Source of the DNA: Collybiopsis luxurians FD-317 M1
Taxonomy: Eukaryota; Basidiomycota; Agaricomycetes; Agaricales; Omphalotaceae
DNA: 15,380 bases
Assembly: GCA_000827265.1 (NCBI GenBank)
Contig: KN834827.1
Coordinates: 1-15,380 of the forward strand
Reading direction: 5' to 3'
Shown here: positions 1 to 8,977 of the stretch, one piece after another
How positions within the stretch are numbered: position 1 is the stretch's first letter
Layout: every line of letters begins with the position of its first letter
Made by a program: the position numbers and the translations under genes
The notes under the pieces: model-generated
The model's database searches: none
Seen by the model: only the letters and a program-made list of their open reading frames with translations
What the model was told of the DNA's origin: nothing

Positions 1-299
1 TTTTTCTTGATTCCTGATTGTCATGTTGTACCACTTTACTTATTTTCCAGATCAGAAAGAGGTCTATTTGACAAGTCGGTTGAGAATTGAGAATGAAGCC
101 TTACAGTCTCGGCAATACAAGTCATTTAACTCACTCCATACATTCACAATATAGCTCTATTCTCAATATATATGCTTAAACAGTGACAATAATCTAATTC
201 AATGCATCGAAAATGTGTTTAAATGAAGCGAATTTAAGTTTTAATGAAAAGTCCATTTTGCCGAGGTTCGGCAAGTTAGCTGTCAAGCATGGGAAAAAA
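1..299. other. AT-rich stretch without recognised gene
   Basis: No reading frame of useful length is seen on either strand. A pyrimidine-rich run ending in ttttccag near 40-50 looks like a splice acceptor, but the sequence after it gives no recognisable protein. It may be the edge of something outside the window. Confidence 0.4.
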
Positions 300-375
300 A
301 AGTTACTTTCAAGTAACTTTCAAGTAACTTGATTATATTAAAAAAGTTACTTGCAAAGTTACTTTGCGCACACTC
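300..375 (-). repeat. AAGTTACTT-unit repeat, left copy (inverted partner at 15308)
   Basis: An AT-rich block made of repeated, self-complementary AAGTTACTT / AAGTAACTT units ends sharply at gcgcacactc (366-375). Positions 313-375 match the reverse complement of 15308-15370 over 63 bases with about five mismatches, and similarity stops on both sides right after CACTC. The units can also fold on themselves. It is either a terminal inverted repeat of a large element or one of two independent MITE insertions in opposite orientation. No coding function. Confidence 0.8.
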
Positions 376-724
376 ATCGCAAACTCTGTTGCAAGGCTTG
401 AGAGGTATTAATGTGGAGTCGATAATGATGCTGTAGTCTGTGTAAATGCCTGCACTATTCTTTCAACTCCAACCATACCCCCTTTCAATGCTAAAGGTGT
501 GTCAATCTTTAGTCCAGAGGCATCAGTTTATGTGGTTAATTATACAGTAAGATACTACATACCTTGGTTAACCATCTCTGTAAATCCAGAACTTGTTTAA
601 AACAACCTTCCTTCTTCTGCATTAAATTCATTGCTTCAATTCAAAACAATATCTTCTTTCTCATCAACATTAGCATTAATTCCAGCAAGGAATCATTGGC
701 TTCTTGTTCAATAAGATGCAGAAT
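376..724. other. no clear gene; possible 3' part of the decayed minus-strand gene
   Basis: On the minus strand there are short open stretches, broken by stops, that continue the region downstream of the decayed gene at 725-2595. A donor-like gtatgt lies near 560. Nothing here is recognisable as a protein family. Confidence 0.3.
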
Positions 725-1054
725 TCAATATTGAAGTGCATACTCCAGCTCATTCCCAAACATATCTTTCACTTTAATCTGCAGATTTGCTACTTCCGAG
801 TCCAATTTGTGAGATGTTTGAAGACCACACATATTAAAATGCAGTCCCTGCTGCATAGTATGCATACAGGTTTCAGCAAGTAGCTTATCTTGTTTTTTTA
901 TTGAATCTTTTGGAAAGAAGTCAAGAAATGACTTGTGGTAGATATATATGCAATTATTTTGAGTAAAAGTCATTGCATGTAATGCATTGACTTTTGCAGT
1001 ATTGGAACTATTTGCATCAGTGCAGTCTAATTCACCCATCCCCACCTTGTGCAT
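725..1054 (-). pseudogene. 109-codon open stretch, probably a 3' piece of the decayed minus-strand gene
   Basis: An ATG-started frame of 109 codons ends in TGA. The translation has several cysteines and histidines and no recognisable domain. It lies on the same strand and downstream of the pseudogene at 1410-2595 and may be its C-terminal remnant or a separate decayed exon. The stretch between them (about 1055-1410) has stops in all minus frames. I do not recognise the family, and a chance frame is possible. Confidence 0.3.
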
Positions 1055-1409
1055 TTTGTCAGACTGGGATTCTGGGTTCTGAGACAGTGTAGTGGATCCT
1101 TCCTGTTCATCAGGTAATCAGATGAGATCTGGGTTGTTTAGATTGTTGCTTGCATTAGAAGAGTCAGAGTGGGTGGATTTGACTAGCATATCTAGAAAAT
1201 CCAGGGTAAAAAATAATGAGAGAGAGAAAATTTGACATACTGGAACAATTGGTGTCAAGGAACAGCTAAAAAGTGTCTACAACATTGTGGATGCATTTTT
1301 GCTGGTCCCAGTCTTGGAATTTGAGACTGCCAACTGTGCCTGAACTGGCTCTAGATGGTGGTTGATGGATGAAAAAAAAAAATGACAAAAATTATAATTA
1401 CAATATACA

Positions 1410-2595
1410 CACATCATAAGGGTGAAATCCTGGGGAGTATTTCCAGGTGCACCAGTGAGAAGAGTGAGGAAGAGTTCCAGTGTGGGCAGCCACAGTGTCA
1501 AGTAGAGGCTGAATAAAGGCGACGAGATTTTTGCAGCACCTGTTGCCTCATCAGATTGAGCTCAATAGGTAAATTATACACCTACAAGTGCTTGGTCTCA
1601 TTGTCAAGATCTTCAAGCCCTTCAAGACTGGTTCCCCTATTTTTTAACAGTGCTTTGAAAGCTTTATAGCAGTTCAAGTGCTTTGCAAAATTGGGTTTGT
1701 GAATTTGTTTTCAGAATGTCTCTTCCTTGGCATTGAATAACCTCTCCGCAACCTCACACATAACCTTGAGTCAATTGTTTCTAGCTGGTTCATTCCCAGT
1801 AACCTTTATCTCATACTGTTGTAGAAATTCCGGCCTATAGTCTGGGTGGGACATCCAAAATTTATAGTCTGCCATTAACCACAGAGGGTTTTTGTTAACA
1901 GTGAAAATTAGTTGCTTGGTGACAGCAGCAAATGCTTCACCACCACCTTTTTGTATATTTTTCTGGACCTGGTGATTAAACCAATGATGTAGTTGCTAAA
2001 CAAAGAATATTAGTAAAGTATCTGGACATGAATGGAAACCTACGATTTCCCCAGCTTTAAAAATCTCATTTTGCTTAATCTTCATGCGTGCAGTAATACG
2101 TGATTCTTCAGTGTTCTCAGAGGCAGAAGAGGAGTGCAATTGTTGAGTTTCTGAGTCAAGTTCAAAGGCGGCAATGGCAGCATCTGTAAAGTCGCTGTCA
2201 GGAGGTTCTACTGATGTATGCCAAGGAAATTGAGACCACAATTTTGTGAGAAACTTTTCCTTCCACTGAGTCTTCTCGCAACAGCCAGATAGTGCCAAGT
2301 ATTCTGGAATGTGAGCGAAGAGAAACTTGAGGTACTCGGGAGGAAAATTTCCCCAGTTTCCAGGCTTTCATTGCAGCTCTCCCACCTTTCTGCATTTGCG
2401 TTTAGGTTGGCTTGGCTGTGAGCTAGTCAGTGCAGTTGAATTTACTGCACTAGAGGCAGAGGAGCTCTCATGAGCCTGTGAAGATTCCATGACTGCAGTG
2501 GAAGAAACTTGAAGATTAGCAGTTGAGGAAGCAACCGCAGTTGAAGATGCTGGGGTATCAGTGGTAGGAGAAGCAACGTTTTGTAGAAGATCCAT
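1410..2595 (-). pseudogene. decayed gene of an Agaricomycete multi-copy family
   Basis: Reading starts at an ATG at 2595. A Ser/Thr/Ala-rich segment of about 65 residues is followed by a basic patch (QPKRKCRK), then an EYLKFLFAHIPEYLALSG helix region and a W-rich KLWSQFPW segment. An intron of 48 bp (2043-1996) joins in phase 0 to QLHHWFNHQVQKN and to later pieces with EVAERLFNAKEE and FKALLKNRGTSLEGLEDLD. The order of a helical FL..Hxx.YL motif, a W..WP-like motif and then HHWFNHQ is what I remember from large families of unnamed Agaricomycete proteins; this is recall, not a search. In-frame stops lie at 2368-2370, 1771-1773, 1711-1713, 1582-1584 and 1498-1500. The frame then shifts at least twice between about 1560 and 1450, where the phrases LLDTVAAHTG and LLTGAPGNTPQDF sit in different frames. 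The gene is dead; the function of the family is not known to me. Confidence 0.65.
1996..2043 (-). other. intron retained in the decayed minus-strand gene
   Basis: The donor GTAGGT follows the codons for GEI, and the acceptor TTTAG precedes CAA CTA CAT. The intron is 48 bp and phase 0, so the reading frame is kept. Its presence argues that the decayed copy descends from a genomic gene and not from a processed RNA. Confidence 0.6.
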
Positions 2596-2894
2596 TATGG
2601 GTGATTGGAAAAATGCGGGAAGTGAATGGGTGAGCCCATTCAGTGCAACAATTTAACCTACCTGGGAGAAAAATAAAAAATAAAAGAAAAATGATATCTA
2701 ATTTTCTGTATTACCCATTAAGGAATTTCTGGAGCGATGAGGGAAGGAACCCACAATGGGGTCAGCAAGAGGATGCCGCCTGATGTGATCAGCAATATGC
2801 CGAGAACAGGTGCCATGGCTGTAATCCATTGCGCCACATGTTCAGGTGGGTGGACTGCTGTCTGTATATAATGCAAAGCAGCATATGGACTATT

Positions 2895-3343
2895 CACTGC
2901 AGTGGACCAGGAATTTTGCAGTCAAAATAATTACTGTAATTAAATATGGGTAATAGTATCATTTTTTGCCTGAAAAAGTTTATGAAAATAGTTTACTTTT
3001 TCACTTGTAAAATAAATGGTAAAATAAAATGACATCATTAATCTTTTTCTCCTGTAATGAGTTTTCTTTTACAACCGGTGAAACCTATTGCCCGGGAATT
3101 GGTCTGGAATTGATATTAGTCAGCCCAGTTTTGGACTGGTTTCTGGGCAATATGTTTCGCTCACAGTAAAAAAAAACTCATTATGGGAGAAAAAGGTTAA
3201 TGATGTCATTTTGTTTTACCATTTATTTTACATGTGAAAAAGTAAACTATTTTCAGAAACTTTTTTACATGAAAAATGATACTTTTACCCATATTTAATT
3301 ACGGTAATTATTTCAACCACAAAATTCCTGGTCCACCGCAGTG
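2895..3343. mobile_element. 449 bp near-perfect palindrome (foldback MITE)
   Basis: The outer ends are CACTGCAGTGGACC on the left (2895 on) and GGTCCACCGCAGTG on the right (ending 3343). The arms pair almost continuously: ggaccaggaatttt, ttaaatatgggta, tagtttactttttcac, atgacatcattaa and gaaac.tattgccc all recur in inverted order. Only about 46 bases (3097-3142) are left as a loop, and the arms are equal in length, centred near 3119. ATT flanks both sides and could be a 3 bp target duplication. There is no coding capacity, so it would need a transposase supplied in trans. Its right end touches the open frame of the hAT fragment, so its insertion or a rearrangement at it may have removed that gene's 5' part. 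Confidence 0.85.
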
Positions 3344-3344
3344 A

Positions 3345-4293
3345 TTGTCATGCTGTAATGCATTAATGTTACAGCTTCAGCTGGTTGTTACTGCTCATTG
3401 GGTTGCCGAATCAGCACACCCATTCAATATTTTGAAGGATTGTGGTTACCGCTGGCTCCAGTGCAAGGGTCAGCCAGAACGTTACATCCCTTCTGGGGAA
3501 ACTGTGGCAAAAGATGTTAAACACTTACACAAGAAGACCAGAGAGCAACTAGCCACCAAACTACAAGTGAGTAACCAATACAAAGGATAAATTAATTGAC
3601 TTACATGGAGCCGAAATAGGAATACAATGGTGAAATCGCAGTTGCACTCGACTGTTGGACTTCACCTAACAATTGCACATGGATGAGCATTGTGATAACA
3701 TGGGTACAGAAAGGGGGTGACAGAAAAGAAGAGCTGGTAACACACCTGCTTGATTTCGTTGAACTCCCATTCTCCCATTCAGGTGAAAACATGGTGGATG
3801 CCCTTGTCAACATTCTGAAGGAATATGGGATTGAAAAAAAGGTGAGCACTCATGAAACAGTGATGAGAAAAAGCACTAACTTGGTAATGAGATTATTTCA
3901 ATAACCTGCGATAATGCATTGGCTAATACCAAGATGATGGAGGAATTGGAGAGGCTGCTTCCGACACTTCTTGGGCCTCACTGTCATGTCCAATGCTTTG
4001 CGCATGTTGTAAACTTAACTGCAAAAGGTGTCCTGAGTCCTTTCGAGCCAAAAAAGTTCAAGAATGCATTAAACAAAGCTGAGTTGAGTGAGGAAGATGC
4101 TGAGGGTATGGCTGCAGTAGGGAAGGATAGTAAGGTAGAAGATCTTCAAGCTGAGTTCCAGGACCTACAGATGAATGGAGAGGAAGATAAGGATGATTTA
4201 GATGGGTTTGCTGATGTGGTAGCAGAGATGACGGCGGAGGAAAAGAAGGAGTGGCAGCAGCAAGTGATGCCTGTGCATACAGCGTTGATGAAG
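3345..4293 (+). pseudogene. hAT-family transposase, truncated at both ends
   Basis: hAT transposases cut and paste DNA through an RNase H-like DDE fold. Three exons read in one frame: about 3345-3566, 3620-3841 and 3892-4293, with introns of 53 and 50 bp, the second with a CTAAC branch. Exon 1 has HWVAESAHPFNILKDCGY and IPSGETVAKDVK, typical of the region after the BED finger. Exon 2 gives EIAVALDCWTSPN with the first catalytic Asp. Exon 3 gives SITCDNALANTKMM with the second Asp and CFAHVVNLTAKGVL, followed by an acidic linker ending QVMPVHTALMK. No stop or frameshift is seen inside. The N-terminal BED zinc finger is missing, cut at the palindrome. Everything after a donor GTACGT at 4294 is missing too, including the region that should hold the catalytic Glu and the C-terminal dimerisation domain. 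The fragment cannot encode a complete transposase. Family assignment is firm; the cause of truncation is inferred from the abutting repeats. Confidence 0.85.
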
Positions 4294-4380
4294 GTACGTA
4301 CATGTTACATTTTGAGTGGGGCATAATTCAGACCCAAACTACCCGATGCTTATTCATATGCTTGGTATCCAGAATGAATG
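4294..4380 (+). other. orphan intron start after the last hAT exon
   Basis: A canonical donor (gtacgt) follows the last hAT codon. No downstream hAT exon is found before the dispersed repeat begins near 4381. The stretch is probably what remains of a hAT intron, cut by the repeat. Confidence 0.45.
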
Positions 4381-5432
4381 GGGAAGTTGGAACCAAGTTT
4401 GATTGCAGATATACAGTGTACAATGTACACACTGACACATTGCATTTACAGCGAAGGTCCTACTTGGGGTCCGGCTAGAGTGTAGGAGGGCCAACTTAAA
4501 TCCATATATTATGCGGTGCCCGCCGCCAAGCATTTGGTACCCTATAAATCACTGTAGACCTCCAAGTGGAGCACCAGGTGGTAGGATCACTGACAGATCT
4601 AAAGCAGGTATCCAATATCGGATGTTGCCTTGTTGGATTCCTAATTTTGGGTCACAATTCGGCTTACTATTGATATATTGCATGTAATGCGGTGAAATAT
4701 CTGATATTAATTTATCTCTGAGACCATCTGACAGTAAAATGTGTGTCTCCAGGAGCTCAGATTTTGATCATCAATCATTTATGGATCGTAGTATCCTGGT
4801 TACAAGATTACGAACATTGAACAACGAATACCCTTGGAGCTTATTAACATTTTTGGTTTGCATGCCGTGACAGTGCAAAGTAAACACGACATTCATTTAT
4901 GCTGGTGGGCCCAAAAAAAAAGGCAGAGTTGTAACCAATGAAGCCATCATCTTGATTCCGCTTAAAGTGGTTAAACCAGAAACGAAAGTAAAAAAGTTAC
5001 GTTTAGTTGCCACGAATAATGACATCCACTACCGTGAATTAGATGTAAACAACGATTCGGAGATGAAACGCATTGGAGGATTCGGCTTAGGTATTGCGCC
5101 CAAATCGGATCCGAACTAATTTGATGAAAATTGGGTTACAGACGAATTAGTCTACGCAGTCTCATTAGGTACGTCCAGAAACAATCCAAATCTACCCTCT
5201 TGCTATCGAACTTTTATCCGTAGTCCTTCCCGCACGTTCTATAATCCCGATTGCTATTCGCGCGAGTTCACAAAGATAACAAAAGAATCCAAATTTCCGT
5301 AAAAGTTCCGTTAAATAGCCATATGGCTGATGACCGAAGATGAGGACAAAACCCCGTGAAAAGCTCGCACACTTGATGAGTGTAGAAAATCAAGGGAGGG
5401 ATGAGTAGAATATGGAAACATTTGAACTTTCA
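4381..5432 (+). repeat. dispersed repeat, copy 1 (direct copy of 11601-12938)
   Basis: It aligns co-linearly with 11601-12938. Shared landmarks are aagtttgattgcag, gcggtgcccgccgccaagc, atcaatcatttatggatcgt, cattggaggattcggcttag and gaatatggaaacat. It is shorter by internal deletions: about 36 bp opposite 11760-11795, about 125 bp opposite 12009-12133, 51 bp opposite 12361-12411 and about 30 bp opposite 12590-12640. No long frame is present, so it looks like a non-coding or coding-dead element. No terminal inverted repeats or LTR are evident, and I do not recognise the family. Confidence 0.8.
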
Positions 5433-5464
5433 ATACACAGAACTCACATTCCGCCGAACGACAC

Positions 5465-5915
5465 TTAAAAAACTCTTCATCTTCAAATCATGATATCATT
5501 AGCCAAATGTCGGAAACCCATTCTTGGAATCATTGCGTCTCCTTCGTATTACTTATGCTAAGGATATCAGTGTATTCGTAATTTTATTAAACCAACCCCA
5601 GCATGAGCTAGCTATCGCTGCGTGTCTTGTTTACAAGCTGATTATATTAGTCCGTGATTTTCACTAGCTTTCCTCAGGCATCCAAAACAGATGGTGTCAG
5701 AAACACGTTAACATCAGACTCCAGACATTTCCCCGTTAATAGTTGCTACCTATAATCAATCAAATTATGATTCAAAATTCGGTGTCCAAGATGGCAACAT
5801 GGGAACATGGGATCCTGGATACCTGTGCATTTTCAAAGTTATTTATCGATCTCCAGATCAGTTGGTGGAGATCCTGCCACCTGATGCTCCCCTTAAGGGT
5901 CTACAGTGATTCACA
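5465..5915 (-). repeat. dispersed repeat, copy 3a (inverted part-copy)
   Basis: It is the reverse complement of about 11795-12130. Landmarks such as catcttcaaatcatgatatc, gcgtctccttcgtatta, gtgtattcgtaatttt, ccgttaatagttgctacc and ctgccacctgatgctcc occur in reverse order to the long copy. An extra segment of about 90 bp (roughly 5588-5680) has no partner there. It supplies, in inverted orientation, the 12009-12133 segment that copy 1 lacks. Confidence 0.7.
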
Positions 5916-5924
5916 GTGAATTCG

Positions 5925-5999
5925 CCCCGAAAATGGAAAAAATCCCCCCCGGCGGAATGGAAGTCCGAATCATGATAATTCGGCCAACCATTTTCGGGG
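5925..5999. repeat. 75 bp hairpin with 12 bp perfect inverted ends
   Basis: CCCCGAAAATGG at 5925-5936 is exactly complementary to CCATTTTCGGGG at 5988-5999. Inside is a second, smaller hairpin, ccgaat/attcgg, around 5965-5983. It sits exactly between the inverted and the direct part-copies of the dispersed repeat. It could be a very small MITE or a by-product of the rearrangement that made the junction. No target duplication is clear. Confidence 0.55.
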
Positions 6000-6014
6000 A
6001 GATTTTAATCAATT

Positions 6015-6235
6015 AGACTTATTTCCGCTCAAAGACATATTACTTGCAATTCAAGGAGACCTTGCGGGCACTGCATAAGGTAAATAAACAGGAAACGAAG
6101 GTAAAACATCTACGCTAAATTTGGTTGCCACGAATGACGAGATCTTCTACCATGAATTGGATGCAAAGATGAATCTGGAGATGAAACACGTTGGAGGATT
6201 AAGGTTAGGTATTGCGCGCGAATTGTATCCTGGAT
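6015..6235 (+). repeat. dispersed repeat, copy 3b (direct part-copy)
   Basis: It aligns with about 12355-12565, sharing ccgct.aaagacata, gcgggcac, ttggttgccacga, gagatc.tctaccatgaatt and ggttaggtattgcgcgcg. Like the long copy, and unlike copy 1, it keeps the segment between the two ccgcttaaag-like sites. It ends about 165 bp before the start codon at 6400. Confidence 0.7.
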
Positions 6236-6399
6236 ACTTTGACACTGATGATCACGCTCGGTAATAAGCGAGACTTTCCGACTTTCTACGGTGATAATAA
6301 AATTAAACGATCCCTTTCCTCGTACTCCTACGTATTTTGGAGCACCAGGACTTTTTACAAGCCCCATTTTCAGAATTTTTGTATACTCTCACCCTCACC
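6236..6399 (+). promoter_or_regulatory. upstream region of the secreted-protein gene
   Basis: About 165 bp separate the dispersed repeat from the start codon. The last part is a pyrimidine-rich leader (actctcaccctcacc) immediately before ATG, as is common in highly expressed fungal genes. I see no clear TATA box. Part of the promoter may therefore lie within the repeat. Confidence 0.35.
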
Positions 6400-7290
6400 A
6401 TGAACCTGGTCTTTTGGAGTCTGCTTTGGAGTCTGAGTATACTTTTCAGTTCTCTCTACTTTGAAAACTTGGTCTTTACAATCCTATGCAGGCCTTGTCA
6501 ATGCTCTTCCTCAGCCTCAAGCCTCTGTAACTTTATTTACATTCGCACCTGGTATCACCAGCATTTACATTCCGGGAACAGAATGGGCTCAGCCTGTTGG
6601 GACCGCTTCTGATGGCTTGGTCACTACCTTTGTGCTCGTAAACGTGGTTAGTGTAACTGGCTTGCTAATGACCGGAGGGTCCATAGAATTGACAACTAGC
6701 ACGACTACAATTTCCGGTGAGTTGTGCTTTGTTTGGGTCCAGATATCCCATTTATCCACCTCATACAGAAACCGTCGCTGTATCTGCGTCCGGCTGGGTC
6801 GCAACTGCAGGTTTAAGAGATGGAGTAACTGATTGCCACTTTACGGCTTCCACCTCTGGCGAGTGTCTCGAAGTGATAAAAGGAGAAGGAGCAAATAATT
6901 CATCGTAAGTTCGCAGCATTACCTTGAAATTACCTTGAAGAAACGCCAAAACACTGGAATTACTGTAAACAAATGCTCTTGTTTAAAGTAATTTCAGTGT
7001 AATTGACTGAACTTACAAAAACTTGTTTGCCGTGAAACAGAACATGGTCAGAAACTTGGACAAACACTTGGACTGGAAGTGCATTCCCACTTGTGTTACC
7101 CATTTCCACAGGGACGGTGACATCACCGGCTTCGAATCCCCCAACTACAATTCCCGCGATTGGGCCAACGTTGACTTCTTTGTCAAATGCTGCGCTCTCA
7201 CTGTATGGAGGGAGGGCAATTTGGCCGGGGGTAATTGTTTCGGTTATCCAGTGTGGGGTGATGCTTGGTGCCAGTACAGTATTCATTTGA
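6400..7290 (+). CDS. predicted secreted, GPI-type cell-surface protein (215 residues)
   Basis: Four exons join in phase: 6400-6436, 6492-6716, 6769-6904 and 7041-7290. The introns are 55, 52 and 136 bp with donors GTATAC, GTGAGT and GTAAGT. Residues 1 to about 17 (MNLVFWSLLWSLSLVNA) form a signal peptide that exists only after splicing the first intron. The mature part has a Val/Thr-rich domain, a GWVATAGL segment near residue 96 and two cysteines (110 and 120) that could pair. There are two overlapping N-glycosylation sequons at N130/N131 and a Ser/Thr/Pro-rich stretch. The last 24 residues are hydrophobic with no basic tail, as expected for a GPI-attachment signal. A single membrane anchor is the alternative. 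I recall similar unnamed proteins in Agaricomycetes but cannot name a family. It probably acts at the cell wall or plasma membrane; the actual role is unknown. The 136 bp third intron could hide a small extra exon. Confidence 0.7.
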
Positions 7291-8977
7291 ACTCGTTCAA
7301 TCAAACGATGATGTTCTTATCTGCCATTTCGCTCTGTTTACTGAAACCTAAGTTCATCAGCAAGTTGGCACATGTATGATCAGCATGCCGATATACCAAT
7401 TATACCTGACTATATACTCAAGACCCTGTATGTCAGGACGGGGGGCACTATTCCTAACCGGGAAGTGCACTCAAAATGATGGTACTGGGTATGGACTTTT
7501 CTACTGTATGTGTCAACATTTCAGTGCAACATTATAATCATTTCTCCAAGCCTCATCGGTGCTATTTCCATTGTCCTTGTCAGCTTCCCTTGATACCCAT
7601 ACTACTTGGAGGTACCCTAAGATATACCTTCAGGTACCTGCATCTATCCATATTTAAGAATTACCAATCATACACTGTACCTACTCTACAATAATACTGT
7701 CCGTCGTGAACACGTTTCATTTCATTTACAGTTATCCTCAAATACGCAGGAGATCTTGTTCTCAGGGAGGAGATTCTTCTCATGGCACCTGGATTTTCCC
7801 ATCAACACCATGTTCTGTACTCAGTCAGGTGATGCATGACTCGAGTATTTAATTCTGTACAAGGCTTTGGTTAAGTTCTAACTTTTAAATACAGACTCAC
7901 TTGCAGTTGTGGGATCATTGATGTGTGCTCATTCATTGTGGCTTTGAAGGTTATTTCCTTGCTTCAGGCCTGTCATTTGGGTCAAATGTCATAACAAGTT
8001 AGGTGTTGAGTCATGATGGTTTCAAGGTACTGGATTTATCTTCTGCGATCTTTAGGCTTTTCCTGCACTTTTGCAGAGCAGCATTCTTTGGAAGTAGGCA
8101 CACTCTTCCTATTTAATTAGTATTAAATTCTATTCACTGACATGATTGATTTCCTTAAATATGCATTGACAGAGAGTGCAACAGTGAACACTGACTTACT
8201 GAGAGGCACATTAGGCCCCTGCAAAGTACATCCTAGCCCTCCAATAGCCTTTTAAATTTGCTGAAATTGATTACCACACTTTCAAGAATCAGGTCTGGAC
8301 TTTAGGTGATAAATCCCAATGATACAAAGGTGAGAAACTTACACTGATGTAGTACCAGAAATTTGAACCCTACACCTGCGGAACTGCAAAAAGTAAATCC
8401 TCGATCCTTGTTAATAGACAATTCTCCTATCACACATTCTCTAGTGCAAGTTCGGAAAATGGAGTACGAAAGTCAGCAGATTAGATGTATGCTAATGGAA
8501 ATCAAACAGGCTGTGAGCCTTTAACCACGTCAATACTATTTCATCTGACAGAATTATAGAATGAAGCATTGAAAAATCAATTAAAGGCAAATTCTTCATC
8601 ACACTGCGAGAATTCCGATTAACTCATGAATATAGCAATGCCATTTTTTTTCCCTTGATGCATGATCTGAAAAAGAAAAAGAAAAAACAGAAGATAACAA
8701 ACTTTGCCTATCTTGGGTTCAAAAAGAACTGATACCAAAATTTAGCTGTGGTATAAATTAAATCTGTGAACAATATTGTGAGTAATAGTCCAGGGTTGTA
8801 TACATCCCACTTTTGCAAGGGGTATCAAAATGTAAATTTTAAATAGACGCGTACACGGACAGGGTACAATAGTGGTATGCTTAATACAGTATCAGAGAGA
8901 TATGTCCAACTGATGTTGAAATGCTGGGACTTTGACAAACACGAAAAACGTCATCAAATGACAACCTACGGGTACCA
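7291..8977. other. 1.7 kb intergenic region between convergent genes
   Basis: It holds the 3' ends of the secreted-protein gene (left) and the DUF6536 gene (right). No frame of convincing length or composition is found on either strand. A 97 bp block at 7732-7828 has splice-like borders but is open in all three plus frames and gives no known protein. A short A/G-rich run lies near 8668-8690. No tRNA or other RNA gene is recognised. Confidence 0.5.

Noticed and set aside
300..375. Telomere-like or centromere-like tandem repeat
   Set aside because: Units are irregular and in both orientations, and the block is under 80 bp; an inverted repeat or MITE explains it better.
2740..2850. Minus-strand frame with C, H and a RHIADHIRRHPLADP phrase, resembling a BED or C2H2 zinc finger
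   Set aside because: The spacing does not fit a canonical finger, a stop lies just upstream, and there is no in-phase link to the downstream gene.
4058..4324. Minus-strand 88-codon Pro/Leu-rich frame
   Set aside because: It is antisense to the acidic linker of the hAT transposase exon; Glu/Asp/Lys codons read backwards give Leu/Pro/Ser-rich frames.
4985..5005. aaaaaagttacgtttag inside copy 1 as a possible AAGTTACTT-family site
   Set aside because: It shares only a short AGTTAC core, is also present in copy 2 as agctacg, and lacks the repeated units of the end repeats.
6960..7304. Minus-strand 114-codon frame opposite the last exon of the secreted-protein gene
   Set aside because: It lies antisense to an exon that joins in phase with three others and carries the GPI-type tail; it is best explained as a shadow frame.
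7732..7828. Block with an acceptor-like and a donor-like border, possibly an exon
   Set aside because: It is open in all three plus frames, gives no recognised protein and has no partner exon; probably chance.
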